Positions 1 to 9,614 of a stretch of DNA of 64,000 bases are shown one piece after another. Made by a program: the position numbers and the translations under genes. This stretch comes from Pedobacter ghigonis (GTDB lineage Bacteria; Bacteroidota; Bacteroidia; Sphingobacteriales; Sphingobacteriaceae). The notes beneath the pieces were generated by a model, which had not been told where the DNA came from, did no database searches, and saw nothing but the letters and a program-made list of their open reading frames with translations. The stretch is from assembly GCF_903166585.1 (NCBI RefSeq), contig NZ_CAESCM010000003.1:372001-436000 (forward strand), in the 5' to 3' direction. The first letter of the stretch is position 1, and the number at the start of each line of letters is the position of its first letter.

Positions 1-23
1 TAGGTTAAGAAATCTATTCTTAA

Positions 24-1448
24 TTATCTTGGTCCTGCTCCTTTTGTCACAATCGCAGGAACATCTTGTGCTGCATTTAATGCTGCTTTGTATTCGTAAT
101 TTGGTGCCCAATTACCAGCTGGAGTAGTGATGTTATTGGCCTCACAATTAACATATACATTGGTATTTGCGCCTGTAATGTAACCCGGAGGATCTCCCGC
201 TAAATCTGTAGAGATAGGCATTTTACAATTTGAGAAATAATCATTGTCTGTACGTACATTTCCGCCTGCACGAGCTCCAACCGAATAACCATTATTATTT
301 AAATGATAGTTATTGAACATGTGTACGCTTCCGTAATTCATTGTTGGTTCGCGCTCTGAAATATTGTACCAAAAATTGTGGTGTAATGTTACATGTAATC
401 TGCCAACATCAGTTCCTTCAGATTTTGAATTTATACCCGAACTAATTAGCACTGATAAAACCTGATCGTGAAATTTGTTCCATGATATCGTTACATAATC
501 AGATCCTCTGGCAACGATAACATCTTTACTGTAATAATCATATCCATGATCACGATCCACTGAAAACTCACAATGATCTATCCATACGTGGTGAGCGCCT
601 TCGGAAATGGTAACTCCACCATAGGTTATATAATTGCTCATTTTAAGATTTTGAATAATAACATTACTTACTCCTGAGCCTAAAAGCTGAAATGATGCAC
701 CTTCAACTGACGCTCCTGATAAACCAATAATTGATTTGTTAGACTTTACGTAAATTGGATCAACGCCAGCTCCTTTTATCGCACCAGAAATGTAGACAAT
801 TTTTGGATTGTTATCACCCTCAAGTGCACTTTTAAGCGCTGATAATGAACTTACAGTAACCGTAGAACCTCCCTGACCACCTGTTGTTGAGCCGTTTACG
901 GTAGCATAGCCTAAAATTAACTGGCTTGCATCCGAAGATCCAGGATTAGTTGGTGCGGTGTTATCGGGTGTAGTGATTGATGTATTTCCGGTAACAGAAT
1001 AGGTATATTTTCTACCATTAGTTAATGGATTCGAGTTATCGGATGCTGAAAAATATAAGTACCCCGTCCAATGGCTAAAACGCCCCTTACCTACATTTCT
1101 AATATCATCGTGTAGCGAATGGGCTGGTCCGATTTCAACACCATTTTCGTAAACTTTTAAAATTGATGCTGAAGGTTGGTTTCCTGAATCACTTGTTATA
1201 CTCGGATCAATTGGAACTCTATAAGCAAAGCCTGAATCTTTTTTGCCTGTGCTTACATCAATTCTGGTTAGGCCGGTAATCCCTTTACCTACCGCACTTA
1301 TTGCATTAGTATCACTAATAGCTTCAGTATTGTCGAGAGGCGTTAACGATTCACTCCCTTCTTTTTTACAATTACTGAAACCAATAATTATTGTTATTAA
1401 TAAACTGGGTAAAATCACTTTGTTAAATAATCTTTTTTTAGACTGCAT
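24..1448 (-). CDS. Secreted pectate lyase, polysaccharide lyase family 1
   Basis: Probably cleaves alpha-1,4-polygalacturonate by beta-elimination outside the cell. The first 26 residues are a basic start plus a hydrophobic stretch ending FSNC (Cys27), a lipoprotein-like signal with an atypical Asn before the Cys. Residues about 55-155 form an extra N-terminal domain I do not recognise. Residues about 180-450 are a PL1 parallel beta-helix with the family signature WIDHCEF and the SEREPTMNYG segment that carries the conserved Arg. At 474 residues the length suits a two-domain PL1 enzyme. It is the last gene on the strand of the exopolysaccharide locus, 188 bases after the UDP-uronate epimerase, so it may trim the cell's own uronate polymer or feed on plant pectin. 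No carbohydrate-uptake genes (SusC/SusD) are next to it in the window. Confidence 0.88.
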   Translation of the reverse strand: MQSKKRLFNKVILPSLLITIIIGFSNCKKEGSESLTPLDNTEAISDTNAISAVGKGITGLTRIDVSTGKKDSGFAYRVPIDPSITSDSGNQPSASILKVYENGVEIGPAHSLHDDIRNVGKGRFSHWTGYLYFSASDNSNPLTNGRKYTYSVTGNTSITTPDNTAPTNPGSSDASQLILGYATVNGSTTGGQGGSTVTVSSLSALKSALEGDNNPKIVYISGAIKGAGVDPIYVKSNKSIIGLSGASVEGASFQLLGSGVSNVIIQNLKMSNYITYGGVTISEGAHHVWIDHCEFSVDRDHGYDYYSKDVIVARGSDYVTISWNKFHDQVLSVLISSGINSKSEGTDVGRLHVTLHHNFWYNISEREPTMNYGSVHMFNNYHLNNNGYSVGARAGGNVRTDNDYFSNCKMPISTDLAGDPPGYITGANTNVYVNCEANNITTPAGNWAPNYEYKAALNAAQDVPAIVTKGAGPR

Positions 1449-1636
1449 ATTTGAATTTTGTTTTAATTTACCCCTCTAACGCTAAACGTGTAAGTTGTAT
1501 ATTTTCAAAAAATGCAGTAGGTCAGATATTTATGTATTTTTTTCAAGAAAAAAAAATACGATTATTCTTTGATCATCAGTCAGTTAAGTTTTTTTGATTA
1601 TTCGTTTTTTTAAAAAAAATATAAAGTTTTACTTTT

Positions 1637-2752
1637 TTACGATATGACATGAATATGACAATCTGTTTCAATTTTCACACTTTTTAAGTCGGTGTTTACA
1701 CTTTTTCCATAATAATTGTGAAACCAATTCACAAAATTGTAAACCCCTTTCTTTACAGAAACCACTGGTTCATAACGCAAGTTATTTTTTAATGGATCGA
1801 TATCTGCGGAGGTTGAGCTTACATCACCATCTTGCATCGGTAGTAAGTTTTTTATTGCCTTAATTCCTGTGTGTGTTTCAATTTCGTTTATAAAATCCAG
1901 TAAACTTACTGGTTCACCTCTTCCGATATTATAAACGGCATAAGGTGCGCTTGAACTAGCAGGATCTGGACTTTGATCGTTCCAGTTTGGATTTGCTTTC
2001 GCCGGATTATCAATAACACGCACAATACCTTCAACAATATCATCAACATAGGTAAAGTCGCGTTTCATATCTCCATTATTAAAAACTTCAATTGGCTTTC
2101 CCTCCAAAATGGCTTTTGTAAACATAAACAATGCCATATCGGGGCGTCCCCATGGTCCGTAAACAGTAAAGAACCTCAAACCAGTTGTAGGTAAATCGAA
2201 TAAGGAACTATAAGCATGTGCCATTAATTCGTTACTTTTTTTAGATGCGGCATACAGCGACATTGGATGATTTACACTATCATGAGTGCTGAAAGGCATT
2301 TTTTTATTCATTCCATATACACTCGATGAGCTTGCATAAAGCAAATGGCCGATTTTAAAATTCCTGCAGCATTCCAATACATTTAAAAAACCTTTAATAT
2401 TGGTATCAATATATGCTGAAGGATTAGTAATGCTATAGCGAACGCCAGCTTGCGCAGCCAAATTACACACTGCGTCGAATTCAAACGTTTCAAAACACTC
2501 GTTTAATTTTTCGTTATCGCATATATCTAGTTTTACAAAAGTGTAATTTGGGAATTTTGCACTTGTTTGAGGCGTACCATATTTTAAAGTACTAACATCA
2601 ATTCCCGTTTCGATTAATCTGTCATGCTTTAGATTCACGTCATAATAATCGTTGATATTGTCTATACCAACAACGGTGTCTCCTCGTTCTAACAAGCGTT
2701 TAGCCAAATGAAAGCCGATGAATCCGGCGGTACCAGTAATTAAAATTTTCAT
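1637..2752 (-). CDS. NAD-dependent epimerase, UDP-glucuronate 4-epimerase-like
   Basis: Extended short-chain dehydrogenase. The Rossmann motif TGTAGFIG starts at about residue 7 and the catalytic YAASK motif is near residue 168. The early segment [16 protein letters not shown] is typical of CapI/LspL-type UDP-glucuronate 4-epimerases, which make UDP-galacturonate for surface polysaccharides. This is the last biosynthetic gene of the locus. The domain ends near residue 350. The remaining tail ([20 protein letters not shown]) looks unlike the family and resembles peptides read through a Bacteroidota intergenic repeat, so the natural stop may have been lost. The exact substrate is inferred from the family. 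Confidence 0.88.
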   Translation of the reverse strand: MKILITGTAGFIGFHLAKRLLERGDTVVGIDNINDYYDVNLKHDRLIETGIDVSTLKYGTPQTSAKFPNYTFVKLDICDNEKLNECFETFEFDAVCNLAAQAGVRYSITNPSAYIDTNIKGFLNVLECCRNFKIGHLLYASSSSVYGMNKKMPFSTHDSVNHPMSLYAASKKSNELMAHAYSSLFDLPTTGLRFFTVYGPWGRPDMALFMFTKAILEGKPIEVFNNGDMKRDFTYVDDIVEGIVRVIDNPAKANPNWNDQSPDPASSSAPYAVYNIGRGEPVSLLDFINEIETHTGIKAIKNLLPMQDGDVSSTSADIDPLKNNLRYEPVVSVKKGVYNFVNWFHNYYGKSVNTDLKSVKIETDCHIHVIS

Positions 2753-2855
2753 AACAGATTATGATTTAGTTTATTTTTAAAGAAAAATTTTTGACATAGA
2801 AAGTGGGACCAGATTGCGTTTGCAACCTGGCATTTATCAAAACCCTAAACTTCAG

Positions 2856-3926
2856 CTATATGGCTTGAAGAAGAGATTGTGCAAATATTTTGGGACTTCT
2901 CTGCTCCAAATAAGCCCTAACGGCTTCACCAGGAGCTAAATTTGAATTGGCTATTGTATTCAACATTGCGTTAGCTAATGCATCGACATTTTCAATTGGT
3001 ACTTTTGAAATATCTGGAATGGCATCAATTCCACCAGCGCAAAATGTGGTTACGATTGCTTTATTTAAAGCCATCATTTCCAGTAGTGTATTAGGAAAGC
3101 CTTCCTTTATAGAGGACACCACACACAATTTTGCTATTCTGTAATATGGCATGGGATTGGCAATATGTCCTTTAAAAATGACTGAATTTGTTAAATTGAG
3201 TTCCTTTACCAGCTCCAATAATTTATCGAGTTCCCTTCCCTCACCTAAAATTAAAAGTTTAAGATCCGGGTAATTGCGATGAACTATGCTAAAAGCCTTA
3301 ATTAGAATGTCAAAGCCTTTTTCAGGTATAAGTCTGCCTGCGGCACATATAAATTGCAGCTCATTTTCCTCAAGTGTTATAGTATTTTTTGCCTGCTCAA
3401 ATAAAGTTGGCAGATCGACTGGATTAGGCTGAACAAGCGTTTTTCTTTCGTTGATAAAACGATTGTGCTCCAACAGCTGCTCTTTCATTAAATCGGTCTG
3501 GCAAATTATTAAATCGGCTCCAGGATACCCTAGCTTGTAGATTAAGCTATATAAATATTTTTTGAATCCGGAAAACCTTGTAAATACTGAGGTACACTCC
3601 CTTACAACCAATTTTGATCTTAACCATCCCATCCGCTTAAAAAAGCCTAAATAAGCATTTAAGTAAGGATGTGTACTCATTACTACTTCATCCCGCTTAA
3701 ATGCTCTTATTAAAACAACGAGTTTTAAAAGGCCAATGAGAATATTGGTATTAGATAAGAACCTCGAAGCTATATTTGAAGGTATAACTAACCGGGATCC
3801 CTTGTTTCTTTTCAAGAAAGTCAATTCCCCATTAATTGCAACTGCCATTTTTAATAGCACTTGTTCTGCCCCATTTGGTTCGTCAGTTAAAGAAATGACC
3901 TGAAATTGCCTATGATTAGTGCTCAT
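2856..3926 (-). CDS. Glycosyltransferase family 4
   Basis: GT-B fold retaining glycosyltransferase of 356 residues. The C-terminal half shows the donor-site pattern AAGRLIPEKGFDILIKAF (about residues 190-208), then FKGHI, and the EX7E-type motif KEGFPNTLLEMMALNKAIV. It presumably adds one sugar to the lipid-linked repeat unit on the cytoplasmic face of the inner membrane. It lies 19 bases downstream of the beta-propeller gene and is followed by a 103-base gap before the epimerase. Donor and acceptor cannot be read from the sequence. Confidence 0.88.
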   Translation of the reverse strand: MSTNHRQFQVISLTDEPNGAEQVLLKMAVAINGELTFLKRNKGSRLVIPSNIASRFLSNTNILIGLLKLVVLIRAFKRDEVVMSTHPYLNAYLGFFKRMGWLRSKLVVRECTSVFTRFSGFKKYLYSLIYKLGYPGADLIICQTDLMKEQLLEHNRFINERKTLVQPNPVDLPTLFEQAKNTITLEENELQFICAAGRLIPEKGFDILIKAFSIVHRNYPDLKLLILGEGRELDKLLELVKELNLTNSVIFKGHIANPMPYYRIAKLCVVSSIKEGFPNTLLEMMALNKAIVTTFCAGGIDAIPDISKVPIENVDALANAMLNTIANSNLAPGEAVRAYLEQRSPKIFAQSLLQAI

Positions 3927-3945
3927 ATACTATTTGTAAAATTTA

Positions 3946-4836
3946 TCAAACACTAACTTTTCGTGCCAGTTTTTTAAAAGGGGTAGTAATATTAAACACT
4001 CTTCTCTTCCCATCAACTACAATTTTATCCTTCGTAAAACTTATTTGATGTATACCTCTTTTATATGTTTCATCGGGTAAAATTTCAAAAACTGTTTCAG
4101 TTTGATACTGGCTTTCGGTTAAACTTATTACCTTGTTCATTTGTATAGAACCTCCATAACAGGTTGATGAATTTTGCGTTGGCCGATACATGATGCCTCC
4201 CACACAAAACAAATTACCAGCACCTCTGCAAGCCTTGTTTTCAACAAGTATGGGGTTTAATTCATGTGGAAGGTAATCCCCATCGATATGGTTGGAATAA
4301 TAAATGAATAACTGATTATTTATTCCTGACACACTAGTAAACAGCCAATATTTACCTGAGTAAAAAATAATTGAAGAATCGACAAACTGTTTACCCTCAA
4401 CAAGGACTTTTTGTTTTTTTAGCTTTGTGGGATTATTTTTATCAACCTTGTATAGTCCTATTTCCAATGATTCAGAAGTTTCTGGGATACAAAATAAATC
4501 TTCGTCATTTTGTAAGAGATATGGATATGACAAATGAATCTGGGAAGGTGTAATTCCGCTAATATTTTTCTTTGTTTTAAAATCAAAATTCTCCATCATC
4601 ATGATTTTCCCTTTCCCCTGCCAAAAATTTAGTTCTTCATAATAAATTTTGATATTATTTTTATCCTTTATAATAAAAGGATCGGCAGCGTAATCCACAT
4701 TATCTTCTTTTAGCCAATTTACTGAGGAAAGTTTTTTGTTCGCCACCAGCTCTTCTATGGATTGATCGACAACACCAATATTCCATTTGTCTATAGCGAA
4801 ACACTTTATAAATAAATTATATATACTAACAAACAT
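3946..4836 (-). CDS. GINT1 N-domain-like five-bladed beta-propeller protein
   Basis: A 296-residue protein without signal peptide. It carries the string of motifs that I associate with the N-terminal domain of plant GINT1 (glucosamine inositolphosphorylceramide transferase) and related bacterial proteins: WNIGVV near the start, ADPFI near residue 50, HLSYPYLL with PETSES near residues 102-120, then D-S-I-I, YWLF, HELNPI, CRGAGNLF, YRPTQN and CYGGSIQM. These repeated W/Y/P-rich blades resemble GH43-like propellers. No transferase domain is attached. It sits inside the glycosyltransferase run, 14 bases after the FemAB-like gene, so a role in handling a sugar or modified sugar is likely, but its reaction is unknown. 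Confidence 0.65.
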   Translation of the reverse strand: MFVSIYNLFIKCFAIDKWNIGVVDQSIEELVANKKLSSVNWLKEDNVDYAADPFIIKDKNNIKIYYEELNFWQGKGKIMMMENFDFKTKKNISGITPSQIHLSYPYLLQNDEDLFCIPETSESLEIGLYKVDKNNPTKLKKQKVLVEGKQFVDSSIIFYSGKYWLFTSVSGINNQLFIYYSNHIDGDYLPHELNPILVENKACRGAGNLFCVGGIMYRPTQNSSTCYGGSIQMNKVISLTESQYQTETVFEILPDETYKRGIHQISFTKDKIVVDGKRRVFNITTPFKKLARKVSV

Positions 4837-4850
4837 GAGCGTACTTCGAT

Positions 4851-5570
4851 TTATAATAATTTAGATAACAAAACCATTAAATAAGGTATGTAATCATTCT
4901 CCTTTTTTAACTGTCCTCCAAAACTGCTTTTAAATTGGTTGATATTAGCCAGGGCCTGATCTTGTATATCAGTGGCATAACCCCCTAAATCATATGTTAC
5001 AAACCCCACTTCCTTAAAATATTGTATATCTGCAAAATGGAGCAATCTATTTGCTCTACCGATTATTGCCCGAATATTGGTGCCATCTTCATTTCTAAAT
5101 AACGATGATGAATGCAGCAATCGGGCTCTCTTCGAATGCTTATCGATAACATAACTATGCATTACAATATCAACATTATCATAAGTAGCTTTAGTAATCA
5201 GCAAGTTGGAGTTGTAGCTCTTTAAATTTTGGTATTTTAATTTGGGAAGCTTTTTAGTTTCGGAAAACTTATTGTAGAAAAGAAGGAATGCCTCGATATC
5301 TTCACCAACTGATGTTGTAACGCCATCCTTTAATGCTCTTCTAATTTCGTAATTGGTATTCTTATCAAAAGCATTTTGGATATCAGAGATATTCTCAGTC
5401 AGATCGATAATTTTGGTATGAAATAACTCCTTTTTAAATCCAAATAAAGGTTTGTGATAGTGGCTTTGTTTGTAAATTGTAGTTAAACAGTTCCAGGGCG
5501 TAGGTTTGTCACTGTACCAGATTACTTTACGGCTTAAAAAGGGTAAGACCTTTAATTTAATACTTAGCAT
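4851..5570 (-). CDS. FemAB/GNAT-like acyltransferase
   Basis: A 239-residue protein with the GNAT fold variant seen in FemAB and BioF2-like (CelD) proteins. The visible pieces are NYEIRRALKDGV (about residues 72-83), the acyl-donor region RARLLHSSSLFR, and the C-terminal signature YDLGGYATD followed by FKSSFGGQ. Proteins of this type in polysaccharide loci transfer acyl or aminoacyl groups to amino sugars. Two aminotransferases upstream in the locus could supply the amine. It follows the amidotransferase gene by 24 bases. The donor (acyl-CoA or aminoacyl-tRNA) is not predictable here. Confidence 0.68.
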   Translation of the reverse strand: MLSIKLKVLPFLSRKVIWYSDKPTPWNCLTTIYKQSHYHKPLFGFKKELFHTKIIDLTENISDIQNAFDKNTNYEIRRALKDGVTTSVGEDIEAFLLFYNKFSETKKLPKLKYQNLKSYNSNLLITKATYDNVDIVMHSYVIDKHSKRARLLHSSSLFRNEDGTNIRAIIGRANRLLHFADIQYFKEVGFVTYDLGGYATDIQDQALANINQFKSSFGGQLKKENDYIPYLMVLLSKLL

Positions 5571-5594
5571 ATATTTTCAAGATTAGTATAGTGA

Positions 5595-7436
5595 TCAGGC
5601 TAACGCTAACTGATTTTTCACGCTATTTTTTTGACCTTTTAACCATTGTGAAAGCACCAATAATTTCCAGATTTGTGCTGATCGATTCCATTTTCCGGTT
5701 AAATGTTCTCTAATTATTTCTTGTGTTTTCGGTACATTAATACCCGGAATATTTTTGAGATCGTTTTCGGAAAGATTGTCCATCAGGTAATCCTTTAATT
5801 CGCTTCTAAACCAGGTAGCCAATGGCATGGTGAACCCTGCTTTTGGTCTGTCAAAAAAGTGTTTCGGCACATGCTGATACAATAAGTCTTTCAAAATCCG
5901 CTTCTGAATGCCATTATTGTACTTAAAGCTAGTGGGTAATGTGCGTGAAAATTCGATTATGCGATAATCCATTAACGGAGAACGCGACTCCAGTGAAAAA
6001 GCCATGGAGGACCGATCGACTTTGGTATTTATATCACCATTTAAATATGTTTTAATATCAAAATCAGAAACTCGCTCTAACAAAGGTTTATTTGGGTTAT
6101 TTAAAATCCGCATCATGCCTTCGTCTAATTTCAAATTCTTTTCTAATAACCATGAGTTCTCTAAAGTACCCAGCATATTTGTATATAAATTCTCAATTTT
6201 ATCGATGGAAATACCCATCGCAATCAGTTTGTGTCGATATTTTGGTGATAGATGAACCAGTGATGCAATCGCTTTGCGCATCCCTACCGGAAGGTTAAAC
6301 AAAAAATTCACATCATTTATCCATCTATAGCGATGATATCCTAAGAAACCTTCATCGCCGGCATCACCGCTTAAAGCTACCGTAACATGATTTTTCGTGT
6401 ATTTACACAATACCAAAGAGGGAATTGCGCTCGAATCAGCAAAAGGCTCATCATAATACCTTGATATATTTTCTATCAAATCTATCCCTTCGTTGTAGTT
6501 ACAGGATATAGTGTGATGATCTGTGCCTAAATGTCGGGCTACTTTTTCGGCATAGCGACTTTCGTCAAAGCCTGATTCGTTAAACTTTATAGAAAATGTT
6601 TTAACCCTATCTACATGTTTTACAGCTAATGCAGCAATCAACGATGAATCTATACCGCCAGATAAAAACACCCCTAACGGTACATCAGCAAACAATCTTA
6701 TTTTTACGGCATCATTTAATAAATCAGACAATTGATGTTTCGCATCTTCATAAGTACCGGTAAAACTATTACCTGCCGAATAATCCAGGTCCCAATATCT
6801 TGAAATTGCTAAATTTCCGCTATACATATCGAATTTAAAACTGCAACCTGCTTCAAGTTTTTTAACCTCGTTATAAATTGATTTGGGCTCGGGAACATAA
6901 CTCCACATCAAAAAATCGTGTATCGCTGTTTCGTCTGTTGATAGATCTCGGCCGATATTTATTTGACTTACCTGGCTGGCAAATTCAAAAGACTGACCCG
7001 AATGGGAATAGTAAAAAGGCTTTTTCCCAAGACGGTCTCTGGCACCAAATAACTCTTTGGTAATTGAATTGTAGATAACAAAAGCAAACATGCCATTGAA
7101 ATGCTTAACACAATCAGCTCCATAAGCCAGGTATGCTGCGCAAATTACTTCAGTATCTGAGGTTGTATTAAATTCATAATTCTTTCCAGCAAGTACTTGT
7201 TTAATATCTTTGTAGTTAAAAATTTCGCCGTTAAAAACAATTCTCAGATGCTGATAGGTGAAAGGCTGATTTGATCGGGGATCAAGATCTATAATAGATA
7301 ACCTGTTGTGACCTAAAGTAATACCATCATAATGTCTGAAGGCAGAAAAATCTGGTCCGCGGAAACTTACCCGATCCAGCTTTTGAGCAATTACCTCATC
7401 CGGATACCTGAATGTTGACCCATAAATTCCACACAT
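5595..7436 (-). CDS. asnB: Asparagine synthase-like glutamine amidotransferase
   Basis: Class II glutamine-dependent amidotransferase of 613 residues. The mature N-terminal Cys2 (MCGIYG) is the glutaminase nucleophile and the first 200 residues are the Ntn glutaminase domain. The PP-loop LSGGIDSSL near residue 260 binds ATP in the synthetase domain. AsnB makes asparagine from aspartate, but homologues inside O-antigen loci (WbpS type) amidate the carboxyl of sugar uronic acids. Its place between glycosyltransferases, in a locus with a UDP-HexNAc dehydrogenase and a uronate epimerase, favours the sugar role. The stop lies two bases before the next gene upstream ends, so the genes are tightly packed. 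Confidence 0.9.
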   Translation of the reverse strand: MCGIYGSTFRYPDEVIAQKLDRVSFRGPDFSAFRHYDGITLGHNRLSIIDLDPRSNQPFTYQHLRIVFNGEIFNYKDIKQVLAGKNYEFNTTSDTEVICAAYLAYGADCVKHFNGMFAFVIYNSITKELFGARDRLGKKPFYYSHSGQSFEFASQVSQINIGRDLSTDETAIHDFLMWSYVPEPKSIYNEVKKLEAGCSFKFDMYSGNLAISRYWDLDYSAGNSFTGTYEDAKHQLSDLLNDAVKIRLFADVPLGVFLSGGIDSSLIAALAVKHVDRVKTFSIKFNESGFDESRYAEKVARHLGTDHHTISCNYNEGIDLIENISRYYDEPFADSSAIPSLVLCKYTKNHVTVALSGDAGDEGFLGYHRYRWINDVNFLFNLPVGMRKAIASLVHLSPKYRHKLIAMGISIDKIENLYTNMLGTLENSWLLEKNLKLDEGMMRILNNPNKPLLERVSDFDIKTYLNGDINTKVDRSSMAFSLESRSPLMDYRIIEFSRTLPTSFKYNNGIQKRILKDLLYQHVPKHFFDRPKAGFTMPLATWFRSELKDYLMDNLSENDLKNIPGINVPKTQEIIREHLTGKWNRSAQIWKLLVLSQWLKGQKNSVKNQLALA

Positions 7437-7438
7437 AA

Positions 7439-8563
7439 CTAATGTTTTATAAGTTCTAGTTTATTATAATAGGCAGCAGCATATTTTGTTGCCGAAATGC
7501 TGATATGGTATTTTGATTTAAAATCGTTTAGGCTATTTTCTTTGATCGATTCTTTATTTTTAAAAAACATCGATGTTTTCAATGCTTCATAATAAGATTT
7601 AACCGTATTGTCTACACTCAAAAATCCGTTAACTCCATGTTCAATCATGTTTTTAATGCCTCCAACCGGAGTACAAACCGAGGTGCAGCCAACAGATAAA
7701 GCTTCAATCAATGAGATTGGCATACCTTCGAAATCACTCGATAAGCAAAAGGCATCAGCTACGCTCAAATAATCTCCAATATTATCTTTTGCACCTAAAA
7801 AGGCTATGAATTTATCGTTATCAACCTTTTTTTGCAGAATATCATATAGTGCTTCATTTTGTACTTCACCAATGATCAATAGTTTACATTTTTGTTTTTC
7901 TGTTTGATTAAAGTATTGAACCGATTCGATTAATAGCTGTTGATTTTTTTCACTTGAAATTCTACCAACATGAACCAAAAGAAAAGCACTTGACTGTGAC
8001 TTGTATTCGGAGACGAGAGCATTGTAGTTACCTGTAGTTTTTAAGCTGTTGCGTCCGTTCTCTATGATGATGTCGTTATTGAGCTGGTAATAATCTTTAA
8101 AAGTTTGACTTCCATTTTTGGAAATGGTAACTGGTACAACCCAGTTATTTTTATATAAAAGCTTTCTAATATTTTTTACTGTGCTATTTGTACACTCTGT
8201 ATTTGCTGTTGAATGGATGGTATGAAAGAACTTAGTAACATGATTAAGTATTCGATACGGTATCGCATATTCAAACGAATTGGTGTGCGTACTCACTATA
8301 TCGGGCTTAACTGCATTTAACCACCTCGTAAGTTTCAAAATAACCTGAAAACTAAAGCCTGGTTTTTTGTTAAATGAATAATAATGAACCCGGTCACTTA
8401 CATCGTTTATAAATGAGTTGGAATCTTCGTTTTCGGCAAGTGATAATAAATGAACCTCATTTTGATCGTTTTTAGCCAGTTCATTACATAAATCAACAAC
8501 AAAACGCTCGGCGCCACCCTTTCCTAATGAGGCAATAATATGTACAATTTTAATTTTATTCAT
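7439..8563 (-). CDS. Glycosyltransferase family 4
   Basis: A 374-residue GT-B glycosyltransferase. The N-terminal acceptor domain begins IVHIIASLGKGGAERFV, the usual GT4 opening. The donor domain has HVGRISSEKNQ near residue 198 and the C-terminal motif EGMPISLIEALSVGC. It probably transfers a hexose or amino-hexose during repeat-unit assembly. The gene lies two bases upstream of asnB, so co-translation is likely. It is a different subfamily from the other two GT4 genes of the locus, which argues for a different linkage. Confidence 0.9.
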   Translation of the reverse strand: MNKIKIVHIIASLGKGGAERFVVDLCNELAKNDQNEVHLLSLAENEDSNSFINDVSDRVHYYSFNKKPGFSFQVILKLTRWLNAVKPDIVSTHTNSFEYAIPYRILNHVTKFFHTIHSTANTECTNSTVKNIRKLLYKNNWVVPVTISKNGSQTFKDYYQLNNDIIIENGRNSLKTTGNYNALVSEYKSQSSAFLLVHVGRISSEKNQQLLIESVQYFNQTEKQKCKLLIIGEVQNEALYDILQKKVDNDKFIAFLGAKDNIGDYLSVADAFCLSSDFEGMPISLIEALSVGCTSVCTPVGGIKNMIEHGVNGFLSVDNTVKSYYEALKTSMFFKNKESIKENSLNDFKSKYHISISATKYAAAYYNKLELIKH

Positions 8564-8618
8564 GATGATAGAGAGAGTCTGAAGGTTAACACCTTATCTT
8601 AAGTACTGGCCTTAAACT

Positions 8619-9593
8619 TTAAGCTTCCTTAATTTTAAGACACATTTTCACAAGACTGGATGGCAACATGTATATGGCTTTTAAGAGCATATATTTCGGA
8701 TAACTTGCTAATGAATTGGTCTCCCTTATTGCTTTGTTGATATAGGCATAAGGTAATTTTTTATCAGAACTAAGTAAATAGGAAGCGTTACCGAGACTTC
8801 TCCAGTAATCTGCCATAAAGTGTGGTTTTGTGGTGGTCTTTGAATTGGTTAAGTATGCTTTAACATGTTCTAATTCTTTATCAACCAGCTCGATACTCAT
8901 ATTTTCAGCATAATTCATTCTTAGTATTTTATTAAACATGAGTTTAGCATTGTTTCGCTTTATAGAACCATTTGGTCCAACCCTGTAATAATACAACAAC
9001 TCTTTTACTACATGTATCTTAGCATTTTTACTGATCATCCGAAGCCATAATTCTCCATCCTGCACGTAATAAAACCTGATATCGTATAATCCCACCTCCA
9101 GCAATTTCTCTTTTTTAACAAAAGCACTTCCGTGAGGAAAGAGTGCCCGATGCTTTAATAAACTTTCTTTATGATCTCTGCACGCCGAAAAACTGACATC
9201 CTGATATACAACATTGCCGAGCAAATCAATTACATAGCAATCAGAGCCAATAACATCTACCCAATCATTTTCTTTTGCAAAATTTAATTGTAGCTCTAAT
9301 CTGTTTGGAGCAGAATAGTCATCAGCATCTTGCCGGGCAATGTATTTACCTTTTGCCAGCAATATGCCTTTGTTTAAAGACTTAGGTAGTCCCAGGTTTT
9401 TTCCATTCTCTATAAATCTGATTCTGCTATCAGTCTTTGCAAATCTCTTACAGATCTCTATAGATTGATCTGTTGAGCCATCATCAATAATTATAAATTC
9501 AAAATCTTTATACGTTTGCGCCAAAATTGAGTTAATCGCCTGATCGAGGTATTGATCAGAATTATAAACCGACATTAAAACAGTAACTTCCAT
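8619..9593 (-). CDS. Glycosyltransferase family 2
   Basis: GT-A inverting transferase of 324 residues. It starts VTVLMSVYNSDQYLDQAI and continues with FIIIDDGSTDQS near residue 35 and the metal-binding RQDADD near residue 89. The C-terminal 100 residues are helical and variable, as in capsule GT2 enzymes. No membrane span is obvious, so it likely acts as a peripheral enzyme on the cytoplasmic side. It is one of two GT2 genes in the locus and is preceded by a 21-base gap from the GT4 gene upstream. Confidence 0.9.
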   Translation of the reverse strand: MEVTVLMSVYNSDQYLDQAINSILAQTYKDFEFIIIDDGSTDQSIEICKRFAKTDSRIRFIENGKNLGLPKSLNKGILLAKGKYIARQDADDYSAPNRLELQLNFAKENDWVDVIGSDCYVIDLLGNVVYQDVSFSACRDHKESLLKHRALFPHGSAFVKKEKLLEVGLYDIRFYYVQDGELWLRMISKNAKIHVVKELLYYYRVGPNGSIKRNNAKLMFNKILRMNYAENMSIELVDKELEHVKAYLTNSKTTTKPHFMADYWRSLGNASYLLSSDKKLPYAYINKAIRETNSLASYPKYMLLKAIYMLPSSLVKMCLKIKEA

Positions 9594-9614
9594 AATTTGA
9601 TTGATTTACGATCA

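Noticed and set aside
7439-7442. Frameshift or fusion between GT4 and asnB because they nearly touch
   Set aside because: Both proteins are complete at both ends. The two-base gap is ordinary tight packing.
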